Shown here: positions 39,549 through 49,889 of the stretch, one piece after another
Layout of the letters: the number at the start of each line of letters is the position of its first letter
Position numbering within the stretch: the stretch's first letter is position 1
Source: Antedon mediterranea
Taxonomy: Eukaryota; Echinodermata; Crinoidea; Comatulida; Antedonidae
DNA: 64,000 nucleotides
Assembly: GCF_964355755.1 (NCBI RefSeq)
Contig: NC_092670.1
Location: forward strand, 35,823,795 to 35,887,794
Reading direction: 5' to 3'
Position numbers and translations under genes: made by a program
The notes under the pieces: generated by a model
Databases searched by the model: none
Told to the model about the DNA's origin: nothing
What the model saw: the letters and a program-made list of their open reading frames with translations, nothing else

Positions 39549-41418
39549 GGTCAAGTTAGGGGCGTCTGTATTCATATACACGCGGCCCTGGATAAACTAA
39601 TGTAGTGTATAGTCAAGCTAGAAATACCATGACTTCGCCCTACCTCAACGAACTAATCACCACCACAATAGTTGATTCTATAAGATGAAAATTTTAAAGT
39701 TATTGTACATTTTATAGTTCATTTAAAGAGAGATGAAAGAAATGTAAATTTAATTGAATTGATACCACAGAAGAATCAATAATCAACACAAAATACTGTA
39801 GCAAATACATTCTTTAAAAAACGATTTGATTAACAGTAATTATTTAAAAAGAAATTTACCGCATTTACGGTTAGTTCGGATTTAAGAAATTTATAAAACT
39901 AGATGGTACGCTCGCTTCGCTCGCGTACCATCTAGGTCGTGCCCACAGATGGTTCTCGAATACATAATAATTTCAGCGTTAAAAAACTGGCGATTTCAAA
40001 TGTACGTACCGCAGGACAATAATACATGTCGTTTACAGGAATGAATAAATAGACACTGTGATTTATGTACTCAACTAAAATTAGCACCCTATTACTTCCG
40101 AAAGAGAAACTTGTCACAAATAAGACCAATTGTTTAAGTCAAATTTAAACAAACTTAATTTGTGTTTTGTATGTAACATTAGGGTTGAGGGATGGGGTAG
40201 AGGATGGGTGCAAAGAGGAACAATGTTAAAATATATTTTTTATCCATTTAGTAACGAAATATTAATTGCTTTCATGTTTTACAAATAATATACCACTAAA
40301 CACAGTAAAACATTGCGATGTAATACTTTGTTGAAACTATCACCGTCCTAGTCGATTGAAATAGTACAGCACATGTAACGATACATCACTACGACGTGTA
40401 TATGTTTATAATATAATGTAAAACAATTTGTGAAAACCACCTCTATTCGGGGAAAATCATAAATTCGATTTAATCGTCAATAAATATTAAATTATCTAAC
40501 TCAACTTAATTAGTAGGCCTAATGGTTTTCAATTGTTTCTTAGAGCCAATTCATACTTAAGTTGGTTCCTACCCTACCCACCAAAGTTGTTCTGCGTTTA
40601 GGGCATGTGATGTACCGTAGGCCTATTCTCTACTGGTTTTACAACGCTACTCATGCCAGTGAGGGAAAGGTGATGATGTGGTTGGTTTAACTGCAATAAT
40701 AAAGATTTGTACATACTATACGGCGAGTGAAAACGCTAGCTCATTATCCGTTTAAAAAAAATTATATCCAACCTCTGCAGCACAGATTGAAAACAAAAAT
40801 GGATCGAATTTCGAGTATAAAGTACTGTACTTGCCTTTAACGACGCCTGAGGGAATAGACACTTGTGAAACAGAGATTGGAATGTTCCATTCATCGCAAA
40901 TCAATACATTTGTATAATCGTATATCCAATCCAAATAGTATTTTTTTAAGAAAATCGGCCTGTCTTCAACATTATGATGCTGTACTCTAGCTGTTCAACC
41001 GGTTTTCAGCTATTAAAAACAATTATCGTGGGAGGAGATAGGAAAATGCGAAGCCTCCTCGCATTTTTGTGGCGGGTATTTTTCAAGATGGACATCCATT
41101 AGACAGTGTATACCACGATCGGAAAACACCCCTATTTGGGGCAAATCGTTGAACCTAAATTCGTTTTAATCGTCAATAACTAATTATCTAACTTAATTTA
41201 ATTAGTAAACAGGGTTACATCAGGTGGTTAAAATCAGTACCGAAAGTACGAACCAACTTTATATAACATCGAGTAAAAATTCTAGAAGTAAGGCGCGATT
41301 TACCGAATTTTGCCCTTACGTAAATTTATATATAGATACTTATTAACCAAACATCCCACACTTCTATTCATTATTATACTATTATATTATAATATTTTAT
41401 ATAAAAAAACAATACATA
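39549..41418. other. Spacer with a hairpin and a short duplication
   Basis: A perfect hairpin AGATGGTACGC...GCGTACCATCT lies at 39902-39934. A segment of about 85 bp (TTTAATCGTCAATAA, AATTATCTAACT, TTAATTAGTA) occurs at 40433-40516 and again at 41125-41210. No coding sequence is supported. Confidence 0.6.
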
Positions 41419-41850
41419 CACTGTAAAAACAGTGTTTAGCTGTTAAACATAAAATACACGTATCAACCCTAAACATGTTTAGCATTGTGTTTAATTTTAA
41501 AACACATTTCTAAACATTTCATGTGTTTAGATTCTAAACACAGCCGTTTATACAACAATATTTCAATGTGTTTAGCTTTTTTAGAATAGGGTATTGCAAC
41601 GTTAACATTTTTTCTAAACACATTTCTAAGCACGTCTTTAAATTATGTTTAGAGAATTTACGTTTCAAATCTAAACACCACTGTGTTTAATAACACACTT
41701 ATTGTGTTTAATATTTGTTTGTGCTTACTAAAATTGGTGTTTAGAGGTGAAAGTGTTTGTATAAATTATGTTTAGAGAATTTACGTTTCAAATCTGAACA
41801 CCACTGTGTTTCATAACATTACTTATTGTGTTTAATATTTTTATTATGCT
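41419..41850. repeat. Left subterminal repeat array of the EnSpm-like element
   Basis: Many copies of GTGTTTA or its inverse occur in about 430 bp. A 78-bp unit with TATGTTTAGAGAATTTACG is duplicated at 41640-41716 and 41763-41840. Confidence 0.8.
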
Positions 41851-42059
41851 GGCATGCATTTGGAAATGTGTATTTTTGTATTTGTATTTTTTTATGTATT
41901 CGATTTCGATTCGATTTACGGTACCAACATGTTGTTTTGGATCCATTTAGATACGTTTTATTATATTATAGTTTGATTAATAGAGTAAATTGATGCATCG
42001 GTTTCGACCAAAATACACCACATTTCCCATCCTTTTACCACACGCGGTACATCACCCCC

Positions 42060-42080
42060 CCCCCCCACACACACACACTA
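42060..42080. repeat. (C)n(CA)n microsatellite
   Basis: A run of C followed by ACACACACACAC lies inside the EnSpm-like element. Confidence 0.85.
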
Positions 42081-42678
42081 AAAATGATTGATCATGATGC
42101 ATCAAAATACAGTTGATACCATTGATTCTCATGGTATATGATGATTTTGGCATGACCAATTTACAATTAAAAATATTAATTATTTACATAAACACATATT
42201 TCATAACTAATATAAACACTTTATGGCATTAAGATTATAATTTACGCTATAAATGTTTATAAAATAATAAAATACTGTATCTATATATACATACAATAGC
42301 AACACCCCAAGGAACGACTGATTATGATTGATGAGGAGAAAACCCGCGAATCTAGTACGCGCCTTTTTAGCAGAAGCCGTTAAGTTGGATGGGAGTGGTG
42401 TCGGGAATGTGAAACAAACATCTTTCTAATTCTTAGCTTTACGTTGATTGAAGTAATCATATATTGCAGGTAAGTTATTTCACATTGTTTGTATAATATG
42501 TATATAGTGATTATATTAAATTTGCCTTTTAGAATAATAGAGTTGCTTGCCGATGTCTTGTAGGCCTATAGCCGGTGTAAGATTTAAATGTGTCCGGTGT
42601 TTGAAAGTGTCCACTGGACAATTTTCAGCATTGAATAGTGTAATACCAGCTGTTGAAAATGGCTGCAACCACCCGGGC

Positions 42679-43013
42679 GCGATATTTCTTTTCGTACATA
42701 AGTTGGGGACCCCTCGTGAAACGTCACAAAATATTCATGAATATTCATTAATCATATCCATAAGGTGTGACGTAAGAATTCAGCTAACTACAATTCGCTA
42801 ATGCAAACGATTTCTGTCGAGCCGTCTGTGTAGTCGAGTGGATAAGACTATGGACTTTACATGTCGATGTATGGGGTTCGACTCCCATGAGCTACTTCTT
42901 TTACTTTATAGTGAGAGAGAGATTATTTGGAGGGTTAGGTTTAGTTATATTTAGGAAGTAGTTCGGCTATCTTTCACATGGGGTCCCCAACTTATGTACG
43001 AAAAAAAAAATCG
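42679..43013. mobile_element. Nested MITE with a tRNA-like core
   Basis: A 335-bp element has long inverted ends (TTCGTACATAAGTTGGGGAC...GTCCCCAACTTATGTACGAA) flanked by CCACCCGGGC on both sides (42669-42678 and 43014-43023), an 8-10 bp target duplication. A target of 8 bp would point to hAT. The centre carries a tRNA-like segment. It is nested in the EnSpm-like element. Confidence 0.8.
42823..42894 (+). other. tRNA-like segment (polymerase III boxes)
   Basis: TAGTCGAGTGGATAAGAC resembles box A and GGGTTCGACTCCC is a good box B with T-arm. The acceptor arms do not pair, so it is not a working tRNA gene but a tRNA-derived piece carried by the MITE. Confidence 0.55.
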
Positions 43014-43369
43014 CCACCCGGGCAGCTTTCATCGATAAAAAAGTAGGACCATCGACATCGACATCATATTAACCCCGTAAAAACTAGGGCACTGGACGTT
43101 CACCAACTCCCGTTAGGGTAATTATAATTCCTTAGAATACCAACTTGAATCGCAAAATATCAAGGCGATTGAAATAAATATTACTATTATTATATCTGGA
43201 GACATATAGTCTAATCAAATTAAATTGTTTGTTTTTGATTGAGTAATATACACAACCTGTTGTCAATTTGAAGTAAATCGACAACTTGAAAAAATATATA
43301 GCCTACCGGTACTGTATTATTTCTAGGGAATGAATATCACTAAATCATATAGGCCTAGGGCCTACCTAT

Positions 43370-43620
43370 TTTCGTTCTCTCGAAATATTATTTCATTGGA
43401 ATTCGAATTACTAATTCGCGAGAGAACGAAATAATTTCCCTCGAAATTATTTCGTTCTCTCGATCATTCCTTGTCTCGAAGTAGTAATTCGTTTTTTATA
43501 TTGTTCAGTTCTTGAAATCTTATTTTGTTCTCCCTAAATATATTTGTTCCCTCAAAATATTTTTCAGTTCTCAAAATATTATTTTGTAATATTCATAATA
43601 CTGTTACTAATTTAATAATA
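43370..43620. repeat. Imperfect minisatellite (TTCGTTCTCTCGAAAT type)
   Basis: The motif TTCxTTCTCTCGAAATATTA and its inverse recur with decay across about 250 bp. Confidence 0.6.
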
Positions 43621-43959
43621 TTAACTGATAACAAAAGTGCTTTAAACAAGTAAGTTCGTCATTGTTAAAGTGAGTTCTTTTTCATTATATTTTTTTTCAC
43701 AGCTGCCTGATTTTTTGTTTCATTTAATAAAACATTTAATTGGTTAGTCACAATATTTTTTTTGTTTCTAGAGATTTTACATTATTTATTTATTTATCTA
43801 AAATACATTTGAAAAATATTGTTGATGCATATTACCAAAAAATATTTATTTTTTTATATTTTATATGGCAAAATAAACACCTTAATTGCGCATCATAATT
43901 ATTCGTTCACTCAAGGGTATTTCGGTTTTTTGTTTTTTTCGAATAATCTCTAAAAAAAA

Positions 43960-44280
43960 ACGTCCACCTCACCTAAAGGACCACTTCTCATAATTCCGTA
44001 ACGACCACCTTTCGCAAATTACCACCTCTATTGAGGTGGTCACTTACGGGAGGTGTAGTCGGTAAAAGAAGTGGTCGTCTACGAGCGGTGGTAGTTTATG
44101 AAAAGCAGTCCGTTATGAGAGGTGGTTACCCCTTGAGGAGGTTGTCCATTGTGAGAAGCGGTCCCTTAACAGAGGTAGTCCCTTTTAAATATTAAAGGTG
44201 GTCGCTAACAAAGGTGGTTGCTTACGATCAGAGTGCTAAGTTTTGAAAGCCGATCACTTACGAGAGGTGGATAGACTGAC
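43960..44280. repeat. Degenerate minisatellite (GAGGTGGTCxCTTACG type)
   Basis: The core GAGGTGGTC(A/G)CTTACG recurs at roughly 22-26 bp spacing, first in inverse sense (CACCTCACCTAAAGGACCAC) and then forward after ATTGAGGTGGTC. Confidence 0.7.
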
Positions 44281-44764
44281 GGCAAGTAGAGAAATACATT
44301 TGCACATGATTTAGACATTTAGGTTTGTAAAATAGGCCTATATAATATTTTATTAGCTGGCGATATTAACTACATTAGCTGTGAGGCAATTTTCATTACT
44401 ACATTACCTGTTGAGTTGTACATTAGTATAATGTTGATTTTTATTTAATAAATAAGCTGTTGGTGTTTCTACATCATTAGCTAGTTCTAGGTTTTATTAT
44501 ATGGGTGGATTTGACTTTTCTACACTAGCAGTTTTGAACAGGGCCTACTGTATTAGTTTAAAGGGAATGCTACAAGTTGTATTATTTTTTTTTATCTATC
44601 GTTTTGTGTACTAAAGTGGCAGCATAATCAGTATTTATTTTTACCAGATGTCCAGCAAGGGTAATGTCCCAATTGGTAATTGCCATGCCAATTGTCAGGT
44701 CAACCTCAAAACAGCGGCTCTCGGGACTGGGAGAGTTGTATGATTTGTTTTTATTTATTTTTTT

Positions 44765-44840
44765 TTTTAATGCGCCTTGAGCACTCTTGAGTGGTATGTG
44801 CGCTATAAAAATCCTGTTATTATTATTTGTTATTATTATT
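44765..44840 (+). mobile_element. Retroelement 3' tail (GCGCTATAAAAATCCTGTTATTATTATT type)
   Basis: GCGCCTTGAGCACTCTTGAG followed by TATGTGCGCTATAAAAATCC and a TTATTATT microsatellite has the form of common CR1/L2 or SINE tails in marine invertebrates. Confidence 0.5.
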
Positions 44841-44880
44841 TCACCTTTTAGTCGTGTTAACTGTCATCTGTCTGTCTTAC

Positions 44881-45705
44881 AGTAAAGTGATCTTTAATTG
44901 GAAGAGGACCAGTACAATTACTTGTTTTTTATCACATGATTATAAACTATTTATTCCTCTTGTCTGTGCTCATACAAAATAATAAAACGGTCGCTAATTG
45001 GAAGTGTCTTAAAGTAAAGTGATCTTTAATTGGAAGAGGACCAGTACAATTACTTGTTTTTTATCACATGATTATAAACTATTTCTTCTTCTTGTCTTTA
45101 TTCATACAAAAATAATATAACGGTCACTGATTGGAAGTGTCTTAAACTGAAGTGATCTTTAATTGGAAGAGGACCAGTACATTTACTTAATTTTGTCACA
45201 TAATTAAACTATTAATTATTCTTGCCTTTACTCATACCAATTAATAAAAATGGTCACTAATTAGAGGTGTCTTAAAGTAAAGTGATCTTTAATTGGAAGC
45301 GGACCAGTCAGTACAGTTACTTAATTTTGTCACATAATTAAAACTATTAATTATTATTGTCTTTACTCATACCAATTAATAAAATGGTCGCTAATTGGAG
45401 GTGTTTTAAGTAAAGTGGTCCTTTATTGAAAGAGGACCAGTACAATTACTTGTTTTTTGTCACATAATTAAAAACTATATATTCTTCTTGCTTTATTAAT
45501 ACTAAATAATATAATGGTCGCTAATTGGAGGTGTTTTAGGTAAAGTGATTTTTAATTGTAAGAGGACCACTTCATTTACTTGTTTTTGTCACATACTTAA
45601 CAATTATTTATTCTTCTTGTCTTTTCACATACCAAATAATATAATGGTCCCTAATTGGAGGTGTTTAGGCAAAGCGATCTTTAATTAGAAAAAAAAATTA
45701 GTTTG
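44881..45705. repeat. Satellite array, about 130-bp unit, six to seven copies
   Basis: Units start near 44884, 45014, 45150, 45279, 45411, 45541 and 45668 with AAAGTGATCTTTAATTGGAA, and each contains GAGGACCAGTACA and GGTCGCTAATTGGAGGTG. Divergence rises to the right. It is inside the EnSpm-like element. Confidence 0.9.
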
Positions 45706-45849
45706 GCATCATTAAGTATTATTGGTTATTAAAAGAAGACAAGACAAGTGCAGGCGTGATAAAAACAACCACCTATCATAAAACGTATGATACAGTATTT
45801 AATAGTGGACGCATTTCAATCCATGGGTCAGACATTATTAAACAATTAA

Positions 45850-45975
45850 ATTGTTGAAAAACGCCCACGAACCCGTTGAAACATGCAACTGGACACTATC
45901 CAATGCTGAAAAGGGTCCACCCGGACACTTTTGAAAGCTGGACACAATTCAATCTTACACCGGCCTAGTTTTGGC
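45850..45975 (-). repeat. Right arm of an inverted pair with 42556-42645
   Basis: The inverse of this stretch reads GGCCGGTGTAAGATTGAATT, then GTGTCC, AAAGTGTCC and TTTTCAGCATTG. This matches the forward order at 42556-42645 (GCCGGTGTAAGATTTAAATG). The pair encloses 3.4 kb with the MITE and the satellites, so it may mark another nested transposon. Confidence 0.65.
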
Positions 45976-46634
45976 CAACGGTCGATAACAGCAGCAACGA
46001 GAGTATAGGCGAAAAGCAAAGAAATCGGAAAACTAGAAATCGCCCCTTCCACTATCGATATTATAACAATCTTTTTTTACTTTTAATACAGTTAATAATA
46101 GTCGAGAGGAAAAATTGAAAACAGCACTGTGGTCATGTTACTTGAGTTGCCAAAACAATATATCCTAACCTGTAGATTATTTGATAAAAATCCTAGAAAG
46201 TACTAAGTAGGAAACGGGGTAGGAAACCTTTCCATTTCTTCCCTGAGTGAATATTAGGAAATGGACTCAAAAAGTATTTACTTATTTTTTCTAGACTAGG
46301 CCATAGCTCCTTCATAGGCTATGATCATGTTAATGTCATTTACTATTAGTATTACTGTTATAATTTTATAGGAAAAAAGAAAGTAATTTAAATATTTTCA
46401 TTTAGAATGAGGACAAGAATTAGGAGAGAGAAATCACTCAAGCATTACTATCCTCAATTTGCTAGAGTAAGCTGAATTCTTTGAGAATGAATCAGCTGCT
46501 GAATGATTGATCACTAAAAGGTCAAGGGTTGTTGCCACAAATATCTAGTGTATAGGATTGTGTAAAAATATATTGCAAATATACTGTATTTGTGAGGTAG
46601 GCCTATATGTTTATATTGGTTCTTTTTTTTCCAG

Positions 46635-46729
46635 CATGGATTTAATAGATGATAACAGTTCTGCTGAAGAAATCAAACCTTGTTTGATTGAGTGTGGAAT
46701 CCCAGAAGATGATGCCAAAATAATTGAAG
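46635..46729 (+). CDS. Exon-like fragment, possible SAM-domain start, inside the EnSpm-like element
   Basis: A polypyrimidine tract and CCAG precede C-ATG, and GAAG is followed by the donor GTGAGA. The 31 residues MDLIDDNSSAEEIKP and CLIECGIPEDDAKIIE look like the first helices of a SAM-type domain, an inference from the CGIPEDxAxxIE pattern. The next plausible acceptors are CTCTAG near 48076 and TTGCAG at 48356. No continuous downstream frame could be confirmed, so the gene is partial, captured or decayed. Confidence 0.4.
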
Positions 46730-46979
46730 GTGAGAATCTAAAATCTAGTTTTATTTTTAGATATCACTAAGCTATTATATTTTGCTCTTTTATTCTTTAT
46801 TTAAAAAAAAAATTGAATGTTATAATTGTTTTAACATAGTCTGGTAAATTTCTTGTATATTTTCAGGATCTGACCACATATTATAATGGTAATAGGCCTA
46901 ACCTGTATTTAAAAAAAATTAAATAATGCATTGGAAAACAATAATTGTCGTTATATTATTATAGGCCTACAGTAAAACT

Positions 46980-47875
46980 GACACTCCAAATAAATAGACT
47001 ATTGTCTCAAGGAAGTTCTAACTAGTCAGCCTCATGAGGTCTTAGGGCAACTGAAGGCTTCTAGTGGAGTGTAGTTGTTTCAATATGTCTTTTAAAAATA
47101 AAAAATAAATAATGTATGTTTATTTAAAAACAACAAAATTATACAATTAATAAAACATCAATAATAACAGTAGGCCTACACTCCAAATAAATAGACTATT
47201 GTCTCAATGAAGTTCTAACTAGACAGCCTCATGAGGTCTTAGGGCAACTGCAGGCTTTTAGTGGAGTGTAGTTGTTTCAATAAGTCTTTTAAAAATAAAA
47301 AATAAATAATGTATGTTTATTTAAAAACAACAAAATTATAAAATTAATAAAACATCAATAATAACAGTACACTCCAAATAAATAGACTATTGTCTCAATG
47401 AAGTTCTAACTAGTCAGCCTCATGAGGGCAACTGAAGGCTTCTAGTGGAGTGTAGTTGTTTCAATATGTTTTTTAAACTAAAAAATAAATAATGTATGTT
47501 TATTCAAAAACAACAAAATTATACAATTATTAAAATATCAATAATAACAGTACACTTCAAATAAATAGACTATTGTCTCAATGAAGTTCTAACTAGACAG
47601 CCTCATGAGGTCTTAGGGCAACTGAAGGCTTCTAGTGGAGTGTAGTTGTTTCAATATGTCTTTTTAAATTTAAAAATAAATAATGTATGTTTATTTAAAA
47701 TCAACAAAATTATACAATTATTAAAATATCAATAATAACAGTACACTCCAAATAAATAGACTATTGTCTCAATGAAGTTCTAACTAGACAGCCTCATGAG
47801 GTCTTAGGGCAACTGAAGGCTTCGAGTGGAGTGTAGTTGTTTCAATATGTCTTTTTAAAATAAAAATTAGTAAAA
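46980..47875. repeat. Satellite array, about 190-bp unit, five copies
   Basis: Units start near 46982, 47178, 47369, 47552 and 47742. Each starts ACACTCCAAATAAATAGACT and about 95 bp later has CTAGTGGAGTGT, so the first half of every unit is bounded by an inverted ACACTCCA/TGGAGTGT pair. The second half is AT-rich (AATAAATAATGTATGTTTAT). Confidence 0.92.
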
Positions 47876-48356
47876 AAAAAATCAAACTGTTTCATGTCAA
47901 TAAACCTTGGAACAAGGCCTACCTCAATGGAAATAAGACTACAATGGTCATTAAGCTATCATGACTGATAATGGCATCAACAATTCAATATGCAATTTTA
48001 TTGTTTCAAAATAATATTTCTTTTATTCTTCTTAGACATCTGATATGGATATTGAGCAACCATCTTTCTTTCTCTAGTGGAGAAGGAGAAGATGAACATA
48101 ATTTTTCCACTTTTAGCACTGAAACTGAACGTGCCCTACCAATATATTCATCTAGAGTCCGTGTATGGCTTGGTAACCGTATAGAAGATCCTTGAAAAAA
48201 TTATTGAGGAGACATCCGAACTAATATTTTTTTAAAATTTTATCCCATTATTTATTGCAGGTAATTGGAGAATTTAAACAATGCTGTTTTGTATACGGTT
48301 GTCAATAAATTAATAAACCAGATTATTTTTAATATTCATTACTTTTTCTCTTGCAG

Positions 48357-48489
48357 GAGGACATGGATCAAGACATAGAACCACCAAGGCAGAATACCCC
48401 AGGGAAACGGATAGAATCATGCATTCTCTGCAATGAAAATGTTTTTAAAGTCAAAGGGCAGTTATCTGATGCTATATGTTGATTGGCAA
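48357..48489 (+). CDS. Possible terminal exon with a Cys pair, inside the EnSpm-like element
   Basis: The acceptor TTGCAG ends at 48356. One frame from there gives EDMDQDIEPPRQNTPGKRIE, then CILCNENVFKVKGQLSDAIC and a stop, with a C-x2-C pair. The junction phase with 46729 does not select this frame without an intermediate exon. It could be the remnant of a zinc-finger or transposase tail. I do not recognise the family. Confidence 0.3.
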
Positions 48490-48964
48490 TTTATTATGTT
48501 TTCGATTACATTATCCGACACAGTATCTCAAATATTAGATTTTTTAAATACTGGATTTTAAAGGATAAAATAATATTTTATTTCAATTCACAGCTTTCCA
48601 TAATGTCAACACAATGTTGGAAGCTGTATATTAAACTCAACTGCTTTATTAATTGAACATTTTATAGTTTATATTAGTATACAGTTGTATTATCATACAA
48701 TGTATCTTTCATGTTATTATCAAAAGGTAATGTTTCAGTTTATATTGGTAGACATGAATAAATAATTTAAATGTTTTGATTAAAATATCACTTTCGTCCG
48801 TTGTGTTCTTAATGATGTCAATCTGATACGCATAAAGGCCAATAGGAGTTTAAGGTAACAACAAAATAAGTGATTATTGGCTATGAAAAAGTGTTAATGC
48901 AGAGCATGAAAACCCAGAGATATAAAGAATACAGTATATTCTTATAAAAAACCACAGCAAAAAA

Positions 48965-49558
48965 CACCACATTTGTAAGCCCATGTTTGCTAAATATTTC
49001 AAGTAAGCATGTATTCTTAATTGTCTACCACAGGAAATAAATTGCTAAGCTCGTCTATGCTAAACGCAAAACGGTCTAAACACTTGCATTTAAGCACAAA
49101 TGATATTCCAAACACTATAGAGTTGAGACACTATATTTTCCAAGCACTTCTGTGCTAAACGCAAAACGGGCTAAACACTTGAAAGATAAGCATATTTTTC
49201 TTCTAAACACTACATCAAAAACACTACTATTTTCTAAACACAGAACGAGCTAAACACAGAAAGGGTTAAACACTTGAAAGATAAGCATATTTTTCTTCTA
49301 AATAACACTACATCAAAAACACTAAGAATTTCTAAACACAGAACGAGCTAAACACAGAAAAGGCTAAACACTTGAAAGATAAGCAAATTTTTCTTCTAAA
49401 CACCAAAGTAAAAACACAAAACGAAACTAAACACATTAGTGCTAAACACTAAATAATCCTCCTAAGCACATAGAATGCTAAACATGTTTAGCATTCTATG
49501 TGTCTCCAAAGTGACTACAAGAATTGTGTTTAGCATTGTGTTTATAGTTTTTACAGTG
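48965..49558. repeat. Right subterminal repeat array of the EnSpm-like element
   Basis: Repeated blocks include GAGCTAAACACAGAAA, TAAACACTTGAAAGATAAGC and ATTTTTCTTCTAAACA, in units of roughly 70-110 bp. The array ends in the inverted terminal repeat. Confidence 0.82.
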
Positions 49559-49889
49559 TACTTTGTTTAGTATTACGCTATACAATGTTTTAATTGAATT
49601 ATTTTACAATCTAATATAATAATAATAATAAACATAATATTATTATGACTAACTGTTATAAAATCTAACATGAATGAAGTTAGTTTATATTATATTACGG
49701 TAAATGTTTATTTATAATTAATATTATGTTAGACATTTTATATAAATCCAATTTTGACAAACTATGGACAATTGTATTGTAGCCTATACTATAATGAAAC
49801 AGCGGAGCAAAAATGCTAAGCTAGGAATACATTTTATATAACGATTGTTATTTGAATCGGCTCGTGATTGTTAAGACATAATAAATGCA

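Larger units (their letters stand above)
41419..49558. mobile_element. 8.1-kb CMC/EnSpm-like DNA transposon with CACTG ends
   Basis: It starts CACTGTAAAAAC at 41419 and ends with its inverse GTTTTTACAGTG at 49558, with TA on both sides (41417-41418 and 49559-49560). Both ends hold arrays of TGTTTAG/CTAAACA motifs, as in CACTA elements where they bind transposase. CACTG ends with a 2-3 bp target duplication point to the CMC/EnSpm group. No transposase ORF is visible, so it is non-autonomous. The interior holds exon-like pieces, satellites and a nested MITE. The paralogous spacer near 30975 lacks it. Confidence 0.8.

Noticed and set aside
39902-39934. Helitron 3' hairpin
   Set aside because: The hairpin abuts CTAG directly instead of lying about 10 bases upstream of a CTRR end, and no TC-type 5' end was found.
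42823-42894. Functional tRNA gene
   Set aside because: Acceptor arms do not pair; only the A and B boxes are convincing.
44881-47875. Possible CRISPR-like array
   Set aside because: Units of 130 and 190 bp are full-length tandem satellites, not short repeats with unique spacers, and the genome is eukaryotic.
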